Shown here in pieces: positions 13,950 through 23,016 of a stretch of 64,000 nt of DNA. The notes beneath the pieces are model-generated. The model searched no databases. It was not told the DNA's origin and saw nothing but the letters and a program-made list of their open reading frames with translations. A program made the position numbers and the translations under genes. Source of the DNA: JAOPZW01 sp963788935 (lineage in GTDB: Bacteria > Actinomycetota > Thermoleophilia > Solirubrobacterales > Solirubrobacteraceae); assembly GCA_963788935.1 (NCBI GenBank), contig CAWBIM010000006.1, forward strand, positions 806,001 to 870,000. The letters run 5' to 3'. How positions within the stretch are numbered: the stretch's first letter is position 1; every line of letters starts with the position of its first letter.

Positions 13950-15587
13950 CTACGCGCTCTTCACCGCCGCCGCGTCCTCCAGCCCGAGCCGCCCGATCGC
14001 GTCGTCGCGCATCTTGAACTTCTGCACCTTGCCCGTGACCGTCATCGGGAAGCCGTCGGTGAACACGACGTACCGCGGCACCTTGTAGTGGGCGAGCTTC
14101 GCGCGGCAGAACTCGCGGATCTCGTCCTCGGTCGGTGAGCTGCCGGACTTCGGGATGACGAACGCGCACAGCTCCTCGCCGAAGCGCTCGTCCGGCACTC
14201 CCACGACCGACACGTCGGAGACGGCCTCGTGCGAGTAGAGGAACTCCTCGATCTCGCGCGGGTAGACGTTCTCGCCACCGCGGATGACCATGTCCTTGAT
14301 GCGCCCGACGATGTTGCAGTAGCCCTCCTCGTCCATCGTCGCGAGGTCGCCGGTGTGCATCCACCGGGCCGCGTCGATCGACTCGGCGGTCTTCTCGGGC
14401 TCCTCCCAGTAGCCGAGCATCACCGAGTACGCGCGGGTGCAGAACTCGCCCGTCTCGCCGCACGGCACGACGAGGCCGGTGTCGGGGTCGACGATCTTCA
14501 CCTCCACGTGCGGGCCGGGGCGGCCGACCGTGGACACGCGCCGCTCGAGCGAGTCGTCCGCGCGCGTCTGGGTCGACACCGGCGAGGTCTCCGTCATGCC
14601 GTAACAGATGCCGACCTCGGTCATGTGCATGTCGCGCTGGACGCGCTTCATGACCTCGACCGGACACGGCGAGCCGGCCATGATCCCGGTGCGCAGCGAG
14701 GTGAGGTCGTAGCTGTCGAAGTCGTCGAGGCCGAGCTCGGCGATGAACATCGTCGGCACGCCGTACAGCGCCGTGCAGCGCTCGGCCTGCACGGCCGACA
14801 GCGTGGCGGCGGGGTCGAACCCGGGCGCCGGGATGACGATGCACGCGCCGTGGGTCACCGCGCCGAGGTTGCCCATGACCATGCCGAAGCAGTGGTAGAA
14901 CGGCACCGGCAGGCAGACCCGGTCGGCCTCGGTGAAGCCGCACAGCTCGGCGACGAAGAAGCCGTTGTTGAGGATGTTGTGGTGCGAGAGGGTCGCGCCC
15001 TTGGGGAAGCCCGTCGTCCCGCTCGTGTACTGGATGTTGATCGGGTCGTCGAAGGCGAGCGACGCCGTGCGGTCGGCGAGCGCGTCGGCGTCGACCGGCG
15101 TCGCGGCGAGCGCGTCCCACTCGGGCGAGTCGAGGTACACGACGGAGCGCAGCCCGGGCAGCCCGCCGCGCACCTCCTCGACCATCGCGCGGTAGTCGCT
15201 GGTCTTGAACGCCCGCGCCGAGACGAGCAGCGTGACCCCGGACTGGCGCAGCGCGTACTCGACCTCGTGCGTGCGGTAGGCGGGGTTGATGTTCACGAGG
15301 ATCGCGCCGGCCTTGGCCGTCGCGAACTGGACGATCACCCATTCCGCGCAGTTCGGCGACCACATCCCGACGCGGTCGCCCTTCTCGATCCCGGCGGCCA
15401 TCAGGCCGCACGCGACGCGATCGACCGCCGCGTCGAACTCCGCGTAGGAGAGCCGCACCCCCTGGTGGCAGGACACGACCGCGTCGCGGTCGGCGACCCG
15501 CGCCGCGGTGCGCTCGAGGTTGGCGCCGATCGTCTCGCCGAGCAGGCGGACGTCGGATACGCCGTGGGAGTACGAGGGAGCGGGCAT
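13950..15587 (-). CDS. Medium/long-chain fatty acid:CoA ligase (AMP-binding)
   Basis: This 545-residue member of the adenylate-forming family makes acyl-CoA from a fatty acid, ATP and CoA. Motifs in order are YTSGTTGFPKG (A3, P-loop-like), the GMTETSP loop (A5), WMHTGDLATMDEEGY (A7), GRIKDMVIRGGENVYP (A8) and TVTGKVQKFKMRD with the catalytic Lys (A10). It resembles FadD3/acyl-CoA synthases annotated as acting on short to medium chains. ATG 15587 (MPAPSYSHG) is preferred over an in-frame ATG seven codons upstream because family members start near this point. It is convergent with the HxlR gene and divergent from glnA. Confidence 0.93.
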   Translation of the reverse strand: MPAPSYSHGVSDVRLLGETIGANLERTAARVADRDAVVSCHQGVRLSYAEFDAAVDRVACGLMAAGIEKGDRVGMWSPNCAEWVIVQFATAKAGAILVNINPAYRTHEVEYALRQSGVTLLVSARAFKTSDYRAMVEEVRGGLPGLRSVVYLDSPEWDALAATPVDADALADRTASLAFDDPINIQYTSGTTGFPKGATLSHHNILNNGFFVAELCGFTEADRVCLPVPFYHCFGMVMGNLGAVTHGACIVIPAPGFDPAATLSAVQAERCTALYGVPTMFIAELGLDDFDSYDLTSLRTGIMAGSPCPVEVMKRVQRDMHMTEVGICYGMTETSPVSTQTRADDSLERRVSTVGRPGPHVEVKIVDPDTGLVVPCGETGEFCTRAYSVMLGYWEEPEKTAESIDAARWMHTGDLATMDEEGYCNIVGRIKDMVIRGGENVYPREIEEFLYSHEAVSDVSVVGVPDERFGEELCAFVIPKSGSSPTEDEIREFCRAKLAHYKVPRYVVFTDGFPMTVTGKVQKFKMRDDAIGRLGLEDAAAVKSA

Positions 15588-15657
15588 GGGCCCATTCTCC
15601 TCCGGCACCCGACCGGCGGTCCAGTCCCGCTTGTCCGCCGTGTCGCGCCGAGACGGC

Positions 15658-15663
15658 TAGGGT
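15658..15663 (+). promoter_or_regulatory. -10 element TAGGGT of glnA (leaderless)
   Basis: TAGGGT is followed by CCCGGGC (7 nt) and ATG 15671. There is no Shine-Dalgarno. Spacing is the same as at the SDR gene (2547). Confidence 0.5.
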
Positions 15664-15670
15664 CCCGGGC

Positions 15671-17009
15671 ATGCCCGACCAGCCTCAGACCGCCGACGAC
15701 GTCAAGGCCCTCTGCGACGAGCGGAGCGTGCGCTTCATCCGCTTCTGGTTCACCGACATCCTCGGCCAGCTCAAGTCGTTCTCGATCAACGTCGCCGAGC
15801 TCGACGACGCCTTCGAGGGCGGCATGGGCTTCGACGGCTCGTCGATCACCGGCTTCAACGCGATCGAGGAGTCGGACATGATCGCGATGCCGGACGCGTC
15901 GACGTTCGCCGTGCTGCCGTGGCGGCCGGACCGCGAGGGCGTCGGGCGGATGTTCTGCGACGTCCTGACCCCCGAGCGCACGCCGTACGAGGGCGACCCG
16001 CGGCACGTCCTCACGCCGCGCGCTCGAGCGGATGAACGAGCTCGGCTTCGACACGTTCAACGTCGGCCCCGAGCTCGAGTACTTCCTCTTCCGCGACTCG
16101 ACCGGGACCGAGACGCTCGACCAGGGCGGCTACTTCGACCTCACCACGCTCGACGCCGGCTCCGACGTCCGCCGCGAGACGGTGCTCGCGCTCGAGCAGC
16201 TCGGCATCCACGTCGAGTACACCCACCACGAGGTCGGCCCGAGCCAGCACGAGATCGACATGCGCTACGCGCCGGCGCTGAAGATGGCCGACGACTGCAT
16301 GACGTACCGCATCACGGTCAAGGAGTACGCGATGAAGTACGGCTGGCATGCGACGTTCATGCCCAAGCCGCTCTTCGGCGAGAACGGCTCCGGGATGCAC
16401 ACGCACCAGTCCCTGTTCCGCGAGGGCCGCAACGCGTTCTTCGACGAGAACGACGCGTACTTCCTGAGCGACGTCGGCAAGGCCTTCATCGCCGGCCAGC
16501 TGCGCCACGCGCGCGAGATCAGCTCGATCTTCGCCCAGTGGGTGAACAGCTACAAGCGGCTCGTGCCCGGGTTCGAGGCGCCCGTCTACCTCGCATGGTC
16601 GCGCCGCAACCGCAGCGCGCTCGTGCGGGTGCCGCTCTACCACCCGGGCAAGGAGCAGGCGACGCGCATGGAGCTGCGCTGCCCGGACCCGGCGTGCAAC
16701 CCGTACCTGACGTTCGCCGCGCTGCTCCAGGCCGGGCTCGAGGGCATCGAGAAGGGCTACGAGCTGCCCGAGCCGATGGACAAGAACCTCTACCACCTGT
16801 CGCCCGAGGAGCGGCGGCGGCTCGGGATCGAGCAGCTGCCCGAGACGCTCGGCGAGGCGATCGAGATCACGGCCGAGTCCGAGCTCGTGCTGCGCACGCT
16901 CGGCGAGCACATGTTCAACCGCTACGTCGAGATCAAGCGCCAGGAGTGGGAGGACTACCGCGTGCAGGTGAGCGCGTGGGAGCTCGAGCGCTACCTGCCG
17001 GTGCTCTGA
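15671..17009 (+). CDS. glnA: Glutamine synthetase type I-alpha (one frame break)
   Basis: The enzyme makes glutamine from glutamate, ammonia and ATP. The N-terminal beta-grasp (VRFIRFWFTDILGQLKSF), GFDGSSITGF, the metal-binding EYFLF and the ATP-site HTHQS are visible, as are NSYKRLVPG and the C-terminal DKNLYHLSPEERRRLGIEQLP. The C-terminus matches the alpha (Bacillus-type) subfamily. The frame changes at 16016-16023. Restoring one CG gives HVLTPRALERMNELGFDTFNVGPELEY and a 446-residue protein of normal length. Loss of this housekeeping enzyme is unlikely, so a sequence error is the best explanation. The aldo/keto reductase gene follows after 5 bp. Confidence 0.93.
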
Positions 17010-17014
17010 GCGTC

Positions 17015-17872
17015 ATGCCGACCGCCGCCGCATCCGGGACGTTCGCGATCGCCGGCGAACTCGAGGTCCATCGCCTCGGCTTCGGCGCGATGCGGCTCAC
17101 GGGGCCGAACATCACCGGCCCGCCCGCCGACGTCGAGAACGCGAAGGCCGTGCTGCGCCGGGCGCTCGACCTGGGTGTCAACCACGTCGACACGGCCGAC
17201 GCCTACGGGCCGGACGTCAGCGAGGAGCTGATCGCCGAGGCGCTGCACCCGTACCCCGAGGGCCTCGTCGTCGCGACGAAGGGCGGGCTCGTGCGCACGC
17301 AGCCGGGCGGCGACTGGCCGAAGGACGGGCGCCCCGAGCACCTGCGCGCCGCGTGCGAGGGCAGCCTGCGCCGCCTCCGGCTCGAGCAGATCCCCGTCTA
17401 CTACCTGCACCGCCCCGACCCCGAGGTGCCCTACGAGGAGTCGGTCGGCGCGCTCAAGGAGCTCAAGGACGAGGGCAAGATCCGCCACGTCGCGGTGTCG
17501 AACGTGAGCCTCGAGCTGCTCGCGACGGCGCGCGGGATCGTCGACATCGCGCTCGTGCAGAACCAGTACAGCCTCACCGACCGCCGCGCCCAGGACGTGC
17601 TCGACGCCTGCGAGCAGGGCGGCATCGGGTTCGTCCCCTGGGCGCCGCTCGACGCCGGCGCGCTCGACCCGACCGGCCCGGTCGCCGAGATCGCACGGGC
17701 GCACGACGCGTCGCCGGTGCAGGTCGCGATGGCGTGGCTGCTGCACACGTCGCCCGTGATGCTGCCGATCCCGGGGACGTCGTCGCTCGACCACCTCGAG
17801 GAGAACGTCGCCGCCGCGGAGCTCGCGCTCGACGCCGCGGAGGTCGCGGCGCTCGACGCGATGGGCCACTGA
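17015..17872 (+). CDS. Aldo/keto reductase
   Basis: The 285-residue TIM-barrel oxidoreductase has the AKR motifs LGFGAMRLTGP, HVDTADAYGPDVSEELI (catalytic Asp and Tyr), VVATKGGL (Lys), and VYYLHRPDPEVPYEES (His). IPGTSSLDHLEENVAAAELAL is the C-terminal NADPH-binding site. It resembles the actinobacterial AKR12/oxidoreductase group acting on small carbonyls; the substrate is unknown. ATG 17015 lies 5 bp after glnA, so the two genes form one transcript. Confidence 0.92.
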   Translation: MPTAAASGTFAIAGELEVHRLGFGAMRLTGPNITGPPADVENAKAVLRRALDLGVNHVDTADAYGPDVSEELIAEALHPYPEGLVVATKGGLVRTQPGGDWPKDGRPEHLRAACEGSLRRLRLEQIPVYYLHRPDPEVPYEESVGALKELKDEGKIRHVAVSNVSLELLATARGIVDIALVQNQYSLTDRRAQDVLDACEQGGIGFVPWAPLDAGALDPTGPVAEIARAHDASPVQVAMAWLLHTSPVMLPIPGTSSLDHLEENVAAAELALDAAEVAALDAMGH

Positions 17873-17879
17873 AGCCGGC

Positions 17880-18566
17880 CTACGCGCCGCGCCGCCGGAT
17901 GCGGAACGTCGCCTCGCTGCCGGGCGTGCCCGCCCGGTAGGTCATGCGCTGGTCGAGGCGCAGCGTCCAGCGCCCGGGCCGCAGCGCGCGCACGCCCGGG
18001 ATCCGCGGCGCGCGGACGGTGAGCGTGCCGCAGTCGCCCTGCGCGACGCCGAAGCGGAAGTCCCCCTGGGCTGCGCCGTCGCGCAGGAAGTGGCCGTAGA
18101 TCGGCGCGCCCGCGGCGAAGCCCGCGAAGCGCCAGGTGGTCATCGCCCGCGGCCGGCCGGCGACGGGGAGGTTCGAGCCGAACGCCTGGCGGACGACGCG
18201 CAGCTGGACGCTCGCGGTGTTCGCGGGGTTGAGGCCGTCGAGCACGCGCACCGTGACGACGTCGGGTCCGAGACCGGCGATCGGCGGCGCGGCGATCTGC
18301 GCGGTGAACTCGCCGGCGGCGCTCGCCTGCGCGCTGCCGCTCGCCCCGCCGGTGATCGTGACCGGGCCGCCCGGCGTGAACGCGGTGCCCGCGAGCGTCA
18401 CCGGCTGCCCGGAGGCGAAGCACGTGCCGGTGACCGTCATCGTGGCCGCGCGCGCGACGCCCGGAAGGGCGAGAACGCCGAGCACACACACGAGCGATGC
18501 GCGTGCGGCGGCCCGACGGCGGGGGCCGCGCGGGGAGCGTTGCGTCGGGGAGGTCAGGCCATCCAT
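17880..18566 (-). CDS. Secreted protein with IPT/Ig-like domain, unknown function
   Basis: The 228-residue product has a basic N-terminus and hydrophobic signal segment (RASLVCVLGVLALPGVARAA), cleaved probably near residue 40. The mature part begins ATMTVTGTCFASGQPVTLAGTAFTPGGPVTITGG, a beta-sandwich (IPT/Big-like) pattern often found in Solirubrobacterales exported proteins. An Arg-rich C-terminal domain (WTLRLDQRMTYRAGTPGSEATFRIRRRG) follows. Two Cys (one in GTCFASG, one in GDCGTL) could pair. No catalytic motif is seen. It converges on the aldo/keto reductase gene with a 7-bp gap. Confidence 0.7.
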   Translation of the reverse strand: MDGLTSPTQRSPRGPRRRAAARASLVCVLGVLALPGVARAATMTVTGTCFASGQPVTLAGTAFTPGGPVTITGGASGSAQASAAGEFTAQIAAPPIAGLGPDVVTVRVLDGLNPANTASVQLRVVRQAFGSNLPVAGRPRAMTTWRFAGFAAGAPIYGHFLRDGAAQGDFRFGVAQGDCGTLTVRAPRIPGVRALRPGRWTLRLDQRMTYRAGTPGSEATFRIRRRGA

Positions 18567-18670
18567 GCCCACACCACGGGTGAGACGATGGCACGCGCGG
18601 GACGTCACGCGCGGAACTTCTCCTGCAGATCGCGCCGAACGGGTCCCTCGGCACGGGGAACGGCGCGGGG

Positions 18671-20656
18671 TCAGCCGGCCTCGAGCAGCGCCCGCAGCTC
18701 GTCGGCCCCCGTCACCGGTCGTTGACAGGCGAACCGCTCGCACACGTACGCCGCCGCCTGCCCGCGGACCGGTGCGCGGCCTTCCATGAGCGGGACCGCG
18801 GACGCGTCGCCGTCGCCCGGCCCGCCCGCGAGCACGAGGTGCGGGCGGAACGCGGAGCGCACCACGGCCGCGAGCGCCGCCATGCCGTCCGGCGCGCCGG
18901 CGAGCGCGACCTCGCGGGTCGGGGCGAGGTGGAAGTCCAGCGCCTGCAGGAAGTGGCCGAACGCGCCCGGGTGGCGGGGCGCGATCTCGTGCAGGAGCCG
19001 CAGGTGCGACACCGCGTGGTCCTCGTAGGCCGCCTCGCCGGTGAGCGCCGCGAGCCGCAGCAGGCCGAACGCGGCCGCCGAGCCGCCCGACGGGATCGGC
19101 GCGTCCTCGAGGTCCTTGCGCCGGGCGACGAGCGCCTCGTGGTCGTCGGAGGTCGAGAAGAAGCCGCCCTTCTCGCCGTCGGCGAACCGCGCCACGATCG
19201 TGTCGGCGATCTCGCGCGCGGCGGTGAACCAGCGCTCCTCGAACGTCGCCTCGTAGAGGGTCAAGAGCGCCTCGAGGAGGAACGCGTGGTCCTCGAGGTA
19301 GGCGTTCAGGCGGGCCTCGCCGGCGTTGAAGGTGCGCAGCAGGCGCCCCTCCGGCGTGCGCATCCGGTCGAGGACGAACGCGGCCGCGTCGCGCGCGGCG
19401 CGCACGAAGTCCTCGCGCTCGAGCACCGCGCCGGCGTCGGCGAGCGCGGCGATCATCAGCGCGTTCCAGGAGGCGAGGCGCTTGTCGTCGAGGCCGGGCC
19501 GCACCCGCCCGGCGCGGACCTCGAGCAGCCGCGCGCGGATCCGCGCGCGCACCTCGGGCGCGGGCTCGGGGCCGCGGGACTCGAGGACGTTCGCGCCCTC
19601 GAAGTTGCCGTGTGCGGTCGCGCCGAACCAGGCGATCGCGGCATCGACGTCGTCGGCGTCGAGGGCGGCGCGCAGCTCGTCGAGCGTCCACACGTAGAAC
19701 TTGCCCTCGACGCCCTCGGAGTCGGCGTCGAGCGCGCTGAAGAAGCCGCCCTCGGGCGCGCGCATCTCGCGCAGCGCCCACTCGAGCGTCTCCTCGGCGG
19801 TGCGCCGCAGCAGCGGGTCGCCCGAGACCTGGAAGCCGTGCAGGTACGCGCGGGCGAGCAGCGCGTTGTCGTACAGCATCTTCTCGAAGTGCGGGACCGT
19901 CCAGGTCGCGTCGACGGTGTAGCGGGCGAAGCCGCCGCCGACCTGGTCGTTCATCCCGCCCGAGGCCATCGATCGCAGCGTGTAGAGCGACATCTGCTGC
20001 TCGCCGCGCCGCAGGAGGAACTCGATCGCCGACGCCGCCGGGAACTTCGGCGCGCCGCCCCAGCCGCCGTTGACGCTGTCGAAGCCCGATCGCAGCCCGG
20101 CGACCGCCTCGTCCAGCGCGGCCGCGTCGAATGGCTCCTCCGAGGGGGCGAGGAGCGCGCCGCCCTGCAGACGCTGGGCCATCCGCTCGCCCTGGCCGCG
20201 GATCTCGTCGTTGCGCGTCTGCCACGCCTCGGCCACCGCGCCGAGCACCTGGCGCCAGGCCGGCATGCCCTGGCGCGGCTCGGGCGGGAAGTACGTGCCG
20301 CCGAAGAACGGGACCTGCTCGGGGGTGACGAACACGTTCAGCGGCCAGCCGCCGTGGCCGGTCATCGCCTGCACGGCCTCCATGTAGAGCGCGTCGACGT
20401 CCGGGCGCTCCTCGCGGTCGACCTTCACGCACACGAAGTGCTCGTTCATCAGTGCCGCGGTCTGCTCGTCCTCGAAGGACTCGCGCTCCATGACGTGGCA
20501 CCAGTGGCAGGCCGAGTAGCCGATCGAGACGAGCAGCGGCCGGTCGTGCTCGCGGGCGCGGCGGAGGGCCTCCTCGCCCCAGGGGAGCCAGTCGACCGGG
20601 TTGTCGCGGTGCTGGAGGAGGTAGGGCGAGGTCTCGTGTGCGAGGGCGTTGGGCAT
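18671..20656 (-). CDS. YyaL-type thioredoxin-domain / DUF255 glycoside-hydrolase-like protein
   Basis: This 661-residue protein of the YyaL/spermatogenesis-associated protein 20 family is full length. The N-terminal thioredoxin-like DUF255 domain holds HETSPYLLQHRDNPVDW and the redox-like motif SACHWCHVMERESF at about residues 46-59, followed by KVDREERPDVD and GGWPLNVF. The C-terminal two thirds form an alpha/alpha-barrel (six-hairpin) domain with GGFARYTVDATWTVPHFEKMLYDN. The function of the family is unresolved, with redox or sugar-epimerase-like roles proposed. Its start overlaps the stop of the upstream peptidase gene by one base (TGATG), so the genes are co-translated. Confidence 0.92.
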   Translation of the reverse strand: MPNALAHETSPYLLQHRDNPVDWLPWGEEALRRAREHDRPLLVSIGYSACHWCHVMERESFEDEQTAALMNEHFVCVKVDREERPDVDALYMEAVQAMTGHGGWPLNVFVTPEQVPFFGGTYFPPEPRQGMPAWRQVLGAVAEAWQTRNDEIRGQGERMAQRLQGGALLAPSEEPFDAAALDEAVAGLRSGFDSVNGGWGGAPKFPAASAIEFLLRRGEQQMSLYTLRSMASGGMNDQVGGGFARYTVDATWTVPHFEKMLYDNALLARAYLHGFQVSGDPLLRRTAEETLEWALREMRAPEGGFFSALDADSEGVEGKFYVWTLDELRAALDADDVDAAIAWFGATAHGNFEGANVLESRGPEPAPEVRARIRARLLEVRAGRVRPGLDDKRLASWNALMIAALADAGAVLEREDFVRAARDAAAFVLDRMRTPEGRLLRTFNAGEARLNAYLEDHAFLLEALLTLYEATFEERWFTAAREIADTIVARFADGEKGGFFSTSDDHEALVARRKDLEDAPIPSGGSAAAFGLLRLAALTGEAAYEDHAVSHLRLLHEIAPRHPGAFGHFLQALDFHLAPTREVALAGAPDGMAALAAVVRSAFRPHLVLAGGPGDGDASAVPLMEGRAPVRGQAAAYVCERFACQRPVTGADELRALLEAG

Positions 20657-22545
20657 CAGCGCAGGCTCGGGACGCTGTCACGGGCGACGTACCCGCGCGC
20701 CCAGGCGGGCGACGCGGCGGCCCGGGCCGCGCGGGCCGCGGTGGCCGCGCCGGGCAGGCGGGTCGTGACCGTGCGCCCGCCGAACCGGCCGGTGATGCGC
20801 CCGCCGGGGGCGATCCGGACGGTGCCGCGCTCGGCCGCGTCACCGGAGACGGTCACGGTCGTCGTGGCCGTCTTCGCCCGCGGCGCGAAGCCGCTGACGC
20901 GCACGCCGGGCACGTACTCGACGCCGCGCAGGCGGATGCCGGTCGCGGTCCACTGCGCCGTGCCGCCGCGCAGGCCGCCGATCCGGAAGCCGACGCGCGG
21001 GGCCTTGCGGCGGTCGGCCGCGATCCCGAGGAAGACCTGGGCGACGTCCTGGAGCGTCTCCGCCGCGGCGTTCGCCGTCTGGCGCGCGCGGCCGTCGCCC
21101 GGCACGCGCGAGAGCCGGACCGGGGCGATGCGGGTCGGCGGGAACTGCGGCGCCGTCGCGGTGCAGGGCTGGATCGGCTGGGCCGCGAAGAACGCCGCCA
21201 CTCCGGCCTTGGCGCACCCGGTCGGGTCGGCCCCGATCACGGAGTGCCCGACGAACGGGATCTCGAGGACCTGGGCGCCGGGGATCTGCGTCGCGAGCGT
21301 GCGGGCGTCGGTGACGGGCGTGCGCAGGTCGGCGTCGCCGTCGAGGATGAGGGTGGGGACCGCCGGCAGCGCCCCGGGGGCCGCCGGCGCGGGCGCCGCG
21401 TTCGGCCACGAGACGCACAGCGGGATGACGTCGGCGAGCAGCGCGATGCGCGCGTCGAACGGCCCGAGCTGGGCGCGCGGGATGGCGCGCGCCGCGCGGA
21501 TGGCGGCGTCGGCCCGCGTGCGCGGAGCGGCGGAGCGCTCCCAGGGGAAGCTGCCCTCCTCGCACGTCGTCGCGGCGAACAGCGCCACCGAGATGTCGTC
21601 GTCCTCGTCGGCGTCGTCGAGGGCGGTCCGCTCCTGCAGGCGCAGGATCGGGCGGACGTCGCCGCGCAGCGCGCTGCGCACCGCGGCGGGGAAGTCGGCG
21701 CGCAGCGTCGGGTTGAAGTCGCCCGCGAGCAGGATGTCGAGCAGCTCGACGGGGCCGAGCGAGCGGCGCACGGTGCGGCCGTTCGCCGTGACGACGGGGC
21801 CGCGCAGCGGCGCGCGCTCGAGGTGGCGGACGAGGGCCGCGACGTCGCCGCGCGGGTCGCCCGAGATCCCGCGGCAGCGCGCGGTGCCGCAGAGCTGGCG
21901 CAGCGCGGGCCCGACGCGCTGGAGCGTCGAGCGGTCGAAGACGTCCGGGCCCGTCGGCAGGACGACGGAGTCGAGCACGAGCGCCTCGACGTTCTGCGGG
22001 TACTTGGCCGCGTAGGCCTCGGCGACCTTCGTCCCGTACGAGGTGCCGTAGATGACGAGCTTCGCGTAGCCCGCCGCCTGGCGGATCGCCTCGATGTCGT
22101 CGACGCTCTCGGCGGTCCGGTAGAAGGCGCGCGACGGGCCGATGGCGGTGGCGCACTCGGCGGCGGACGTCTGCCCGGAGCAGCGCAGCTCGCCCGAGGA
22201 GCCCGTGCCGCGCTGGTCGAAGACGACGAGGTCGCGGGTCGCGAGCGCGGGCGCGATGTTGTCCGCGATCTTCGCGGCGAACGGGATCGCGGCCTGGCCG
22301 GGGCCGCCCGCGAGGCCGATGACGGCGGCGTTGGTCGGGTTGCTCGCCGCCGGGCGGCGGCGGATGTTCAGGGTGAGGGTGCCGCCGGCGGCCCCCGAGG
22401 GGTCGAGCGGGACCGTCAGCTGCCCGCACTGGAACCCGGTCGCGCCGCACGGGGCGAACGGGATGGCCGCGTCCGCCGCGGGGGCCGCGAGGGCGCCGGC
22501 GGTCATCAGAGCGACCAGGCCGGCGAGGACGTACGGGGCGCGCAT
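20656..22545 (-). CDS. Exported alpha/beta-hydrolase peptidase (tripeptidyl aminopeptidase-like)
   Basis: This 629-residue protein has a Sec-type signal peptide (VLAGLVALMTAGALAAPAADAA). The nucleophile is in YGTSYGTKVAEAYAAKYP (Ser). The acid is in LDGDADLRTPVTDA (Asp) and the base in FVGHSVIGADP (His). VFDQRGTGSSGELRC is the oxyanion and substrate motif of the TAP/SlpD-like family of actinobacterial secreted peptidases. The C-terminal ~130 residues are an extra Arg/Ala-rich beta region (RIGGLRGGTAQWTATGIRLRG) not typical of the family. It is translationally coupled to the YyaL gene and divergent from ridA. Confidence 0.88.
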   Translation of the reverse strand: MRAPYVLAGLVALMTAGALAAPAADAAIPFAPCGATGFQCGQLTVPLDPSGAAGGTLTLNIRRRPAASNPTNAAVIGLAGGPGQAAIPFAAKIADNIAPALATRDLVVFDQRGTGSSGELRCSGQTSAAECATAIGPSRAFYRTAESVDDIEAIRQAAGYAKLVIYGTSYGTKVAEAYAAKYPQNVEALVLDSVVLPTGPDVFDRSTLQRVGPALRQLCGTARCRGISGDPRGDVAALVRHLERAPLRGPVVTANGRTVRRSLGPVELLDILLAGDFNPTLRADFPAAVRSALRGDVRPILRLQERTALDDADEDDDISVALFAATTCEEGSFPWERSAAPRTRADAAIRAARAIPRAQLGPFDARIALLADVIPLCVSWPNAAPAPAAPGALPAVPTLILDGDADLRTPVTDARTLATQIPGAQVLEIPFVGHSVIGADPTGCAKAGVAAFFAAQPIQPCTATAPQFPPTRIAPVRLSRVPGDGRARQTANAAAETLQDVAQVFLGIAADRRKAPRVGFRIGGLRGGTAQWTATGIRLRGVEYVPGVRVSGFAPRAKTATTTVTVSGDAAERGTVRIAPGGRITGRFGGRTVTTRLPGAATAARAARAAASPAWARGYVARDSVPSLR

Positions 22546-22616
22546 CGGCCGCCAACCGTAGCGTGCGCTGGTCTAGTGTCCGCTGCTCCCTTCACCACGG
22601 AAAGGACCGCGAACCC

Positions 22617-23006
22617 GTGTCCCATCGCGAAGCCGTCATGGCGGCCGATGCGCCCAAGCCTGCCGGCCCCTACAGCCACGCCGTGCGCTCCGGCGGGCTG
22701 CTGTTCTGCTCCGGCCAGGTGCCGACCGACCCCGCCACCGGCGCGCTCGTCGAGGGCTCGATCGGCGACCAGGCGCGCCAGTGCCTCGAGAACCTGACGA
22801 CGGTGTGCCGCGAGGCCGGCGTCTCGCTGGGCGACGCCGTGCGCATGTCCATCTACGTGACGGACATCTCGACGTTCGCGCAGGTCAACGAGGTCTACGG
22901 CTCCTACTTCGAGTCCGACCCGCCCGCTCGCACGACGATCGGCGTCGCCGCCCTGCCCGGCGGCGCGGAGATCGAGATGGACGCGATCGTCGCGCTGGCG
23001 GACTGA
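22617..23006 (+). CDS. ridA: RidA-family enamine/imine deaminase
   Basis: The 129-residue protein carries the RidA signatures KPAGPYSHAVRSGGLLFCSGQVP near the N-terminus and SDPPARTTIGVAALPGGAEIEMDAIVA at the end, including the substrate-binding Arg. RidA proteins hydrolyse the reactive enamine/imine intermediates released by PLP enzymes such as threonine dehydratase. GTG 22617 is chosen because GGAAAGGA stands in the proper place upstream and VSHREAVMAADAP leads directly into the conserved core. The threonine dehydratase gene follows after 10 bp, so producer and detoxifier are expressed together. Confidence 0.92.
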   Translation: MSHREAVMAADAPKPAGPYSHAVRSGGLLFCSGQVPTDPATGALVEGSIGDQARQCLENLTTVCREAGVSLGDAVRMSIYVTDISTFAQVNEVYGSYFESDPPARTTIGVAALPGGAEIEMDAIVALAD

Positions 23007-23016
23007 CCCGCCCGCG

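Noticed and set aside
15671..17009. Programmed +1 frameshifting in glnA
   Set aside because: No slippery heptamer or stimulatory structure is evident, and the same CG-loss pattern occurs in many unrelated genes, so a shared sequence error is simpler.
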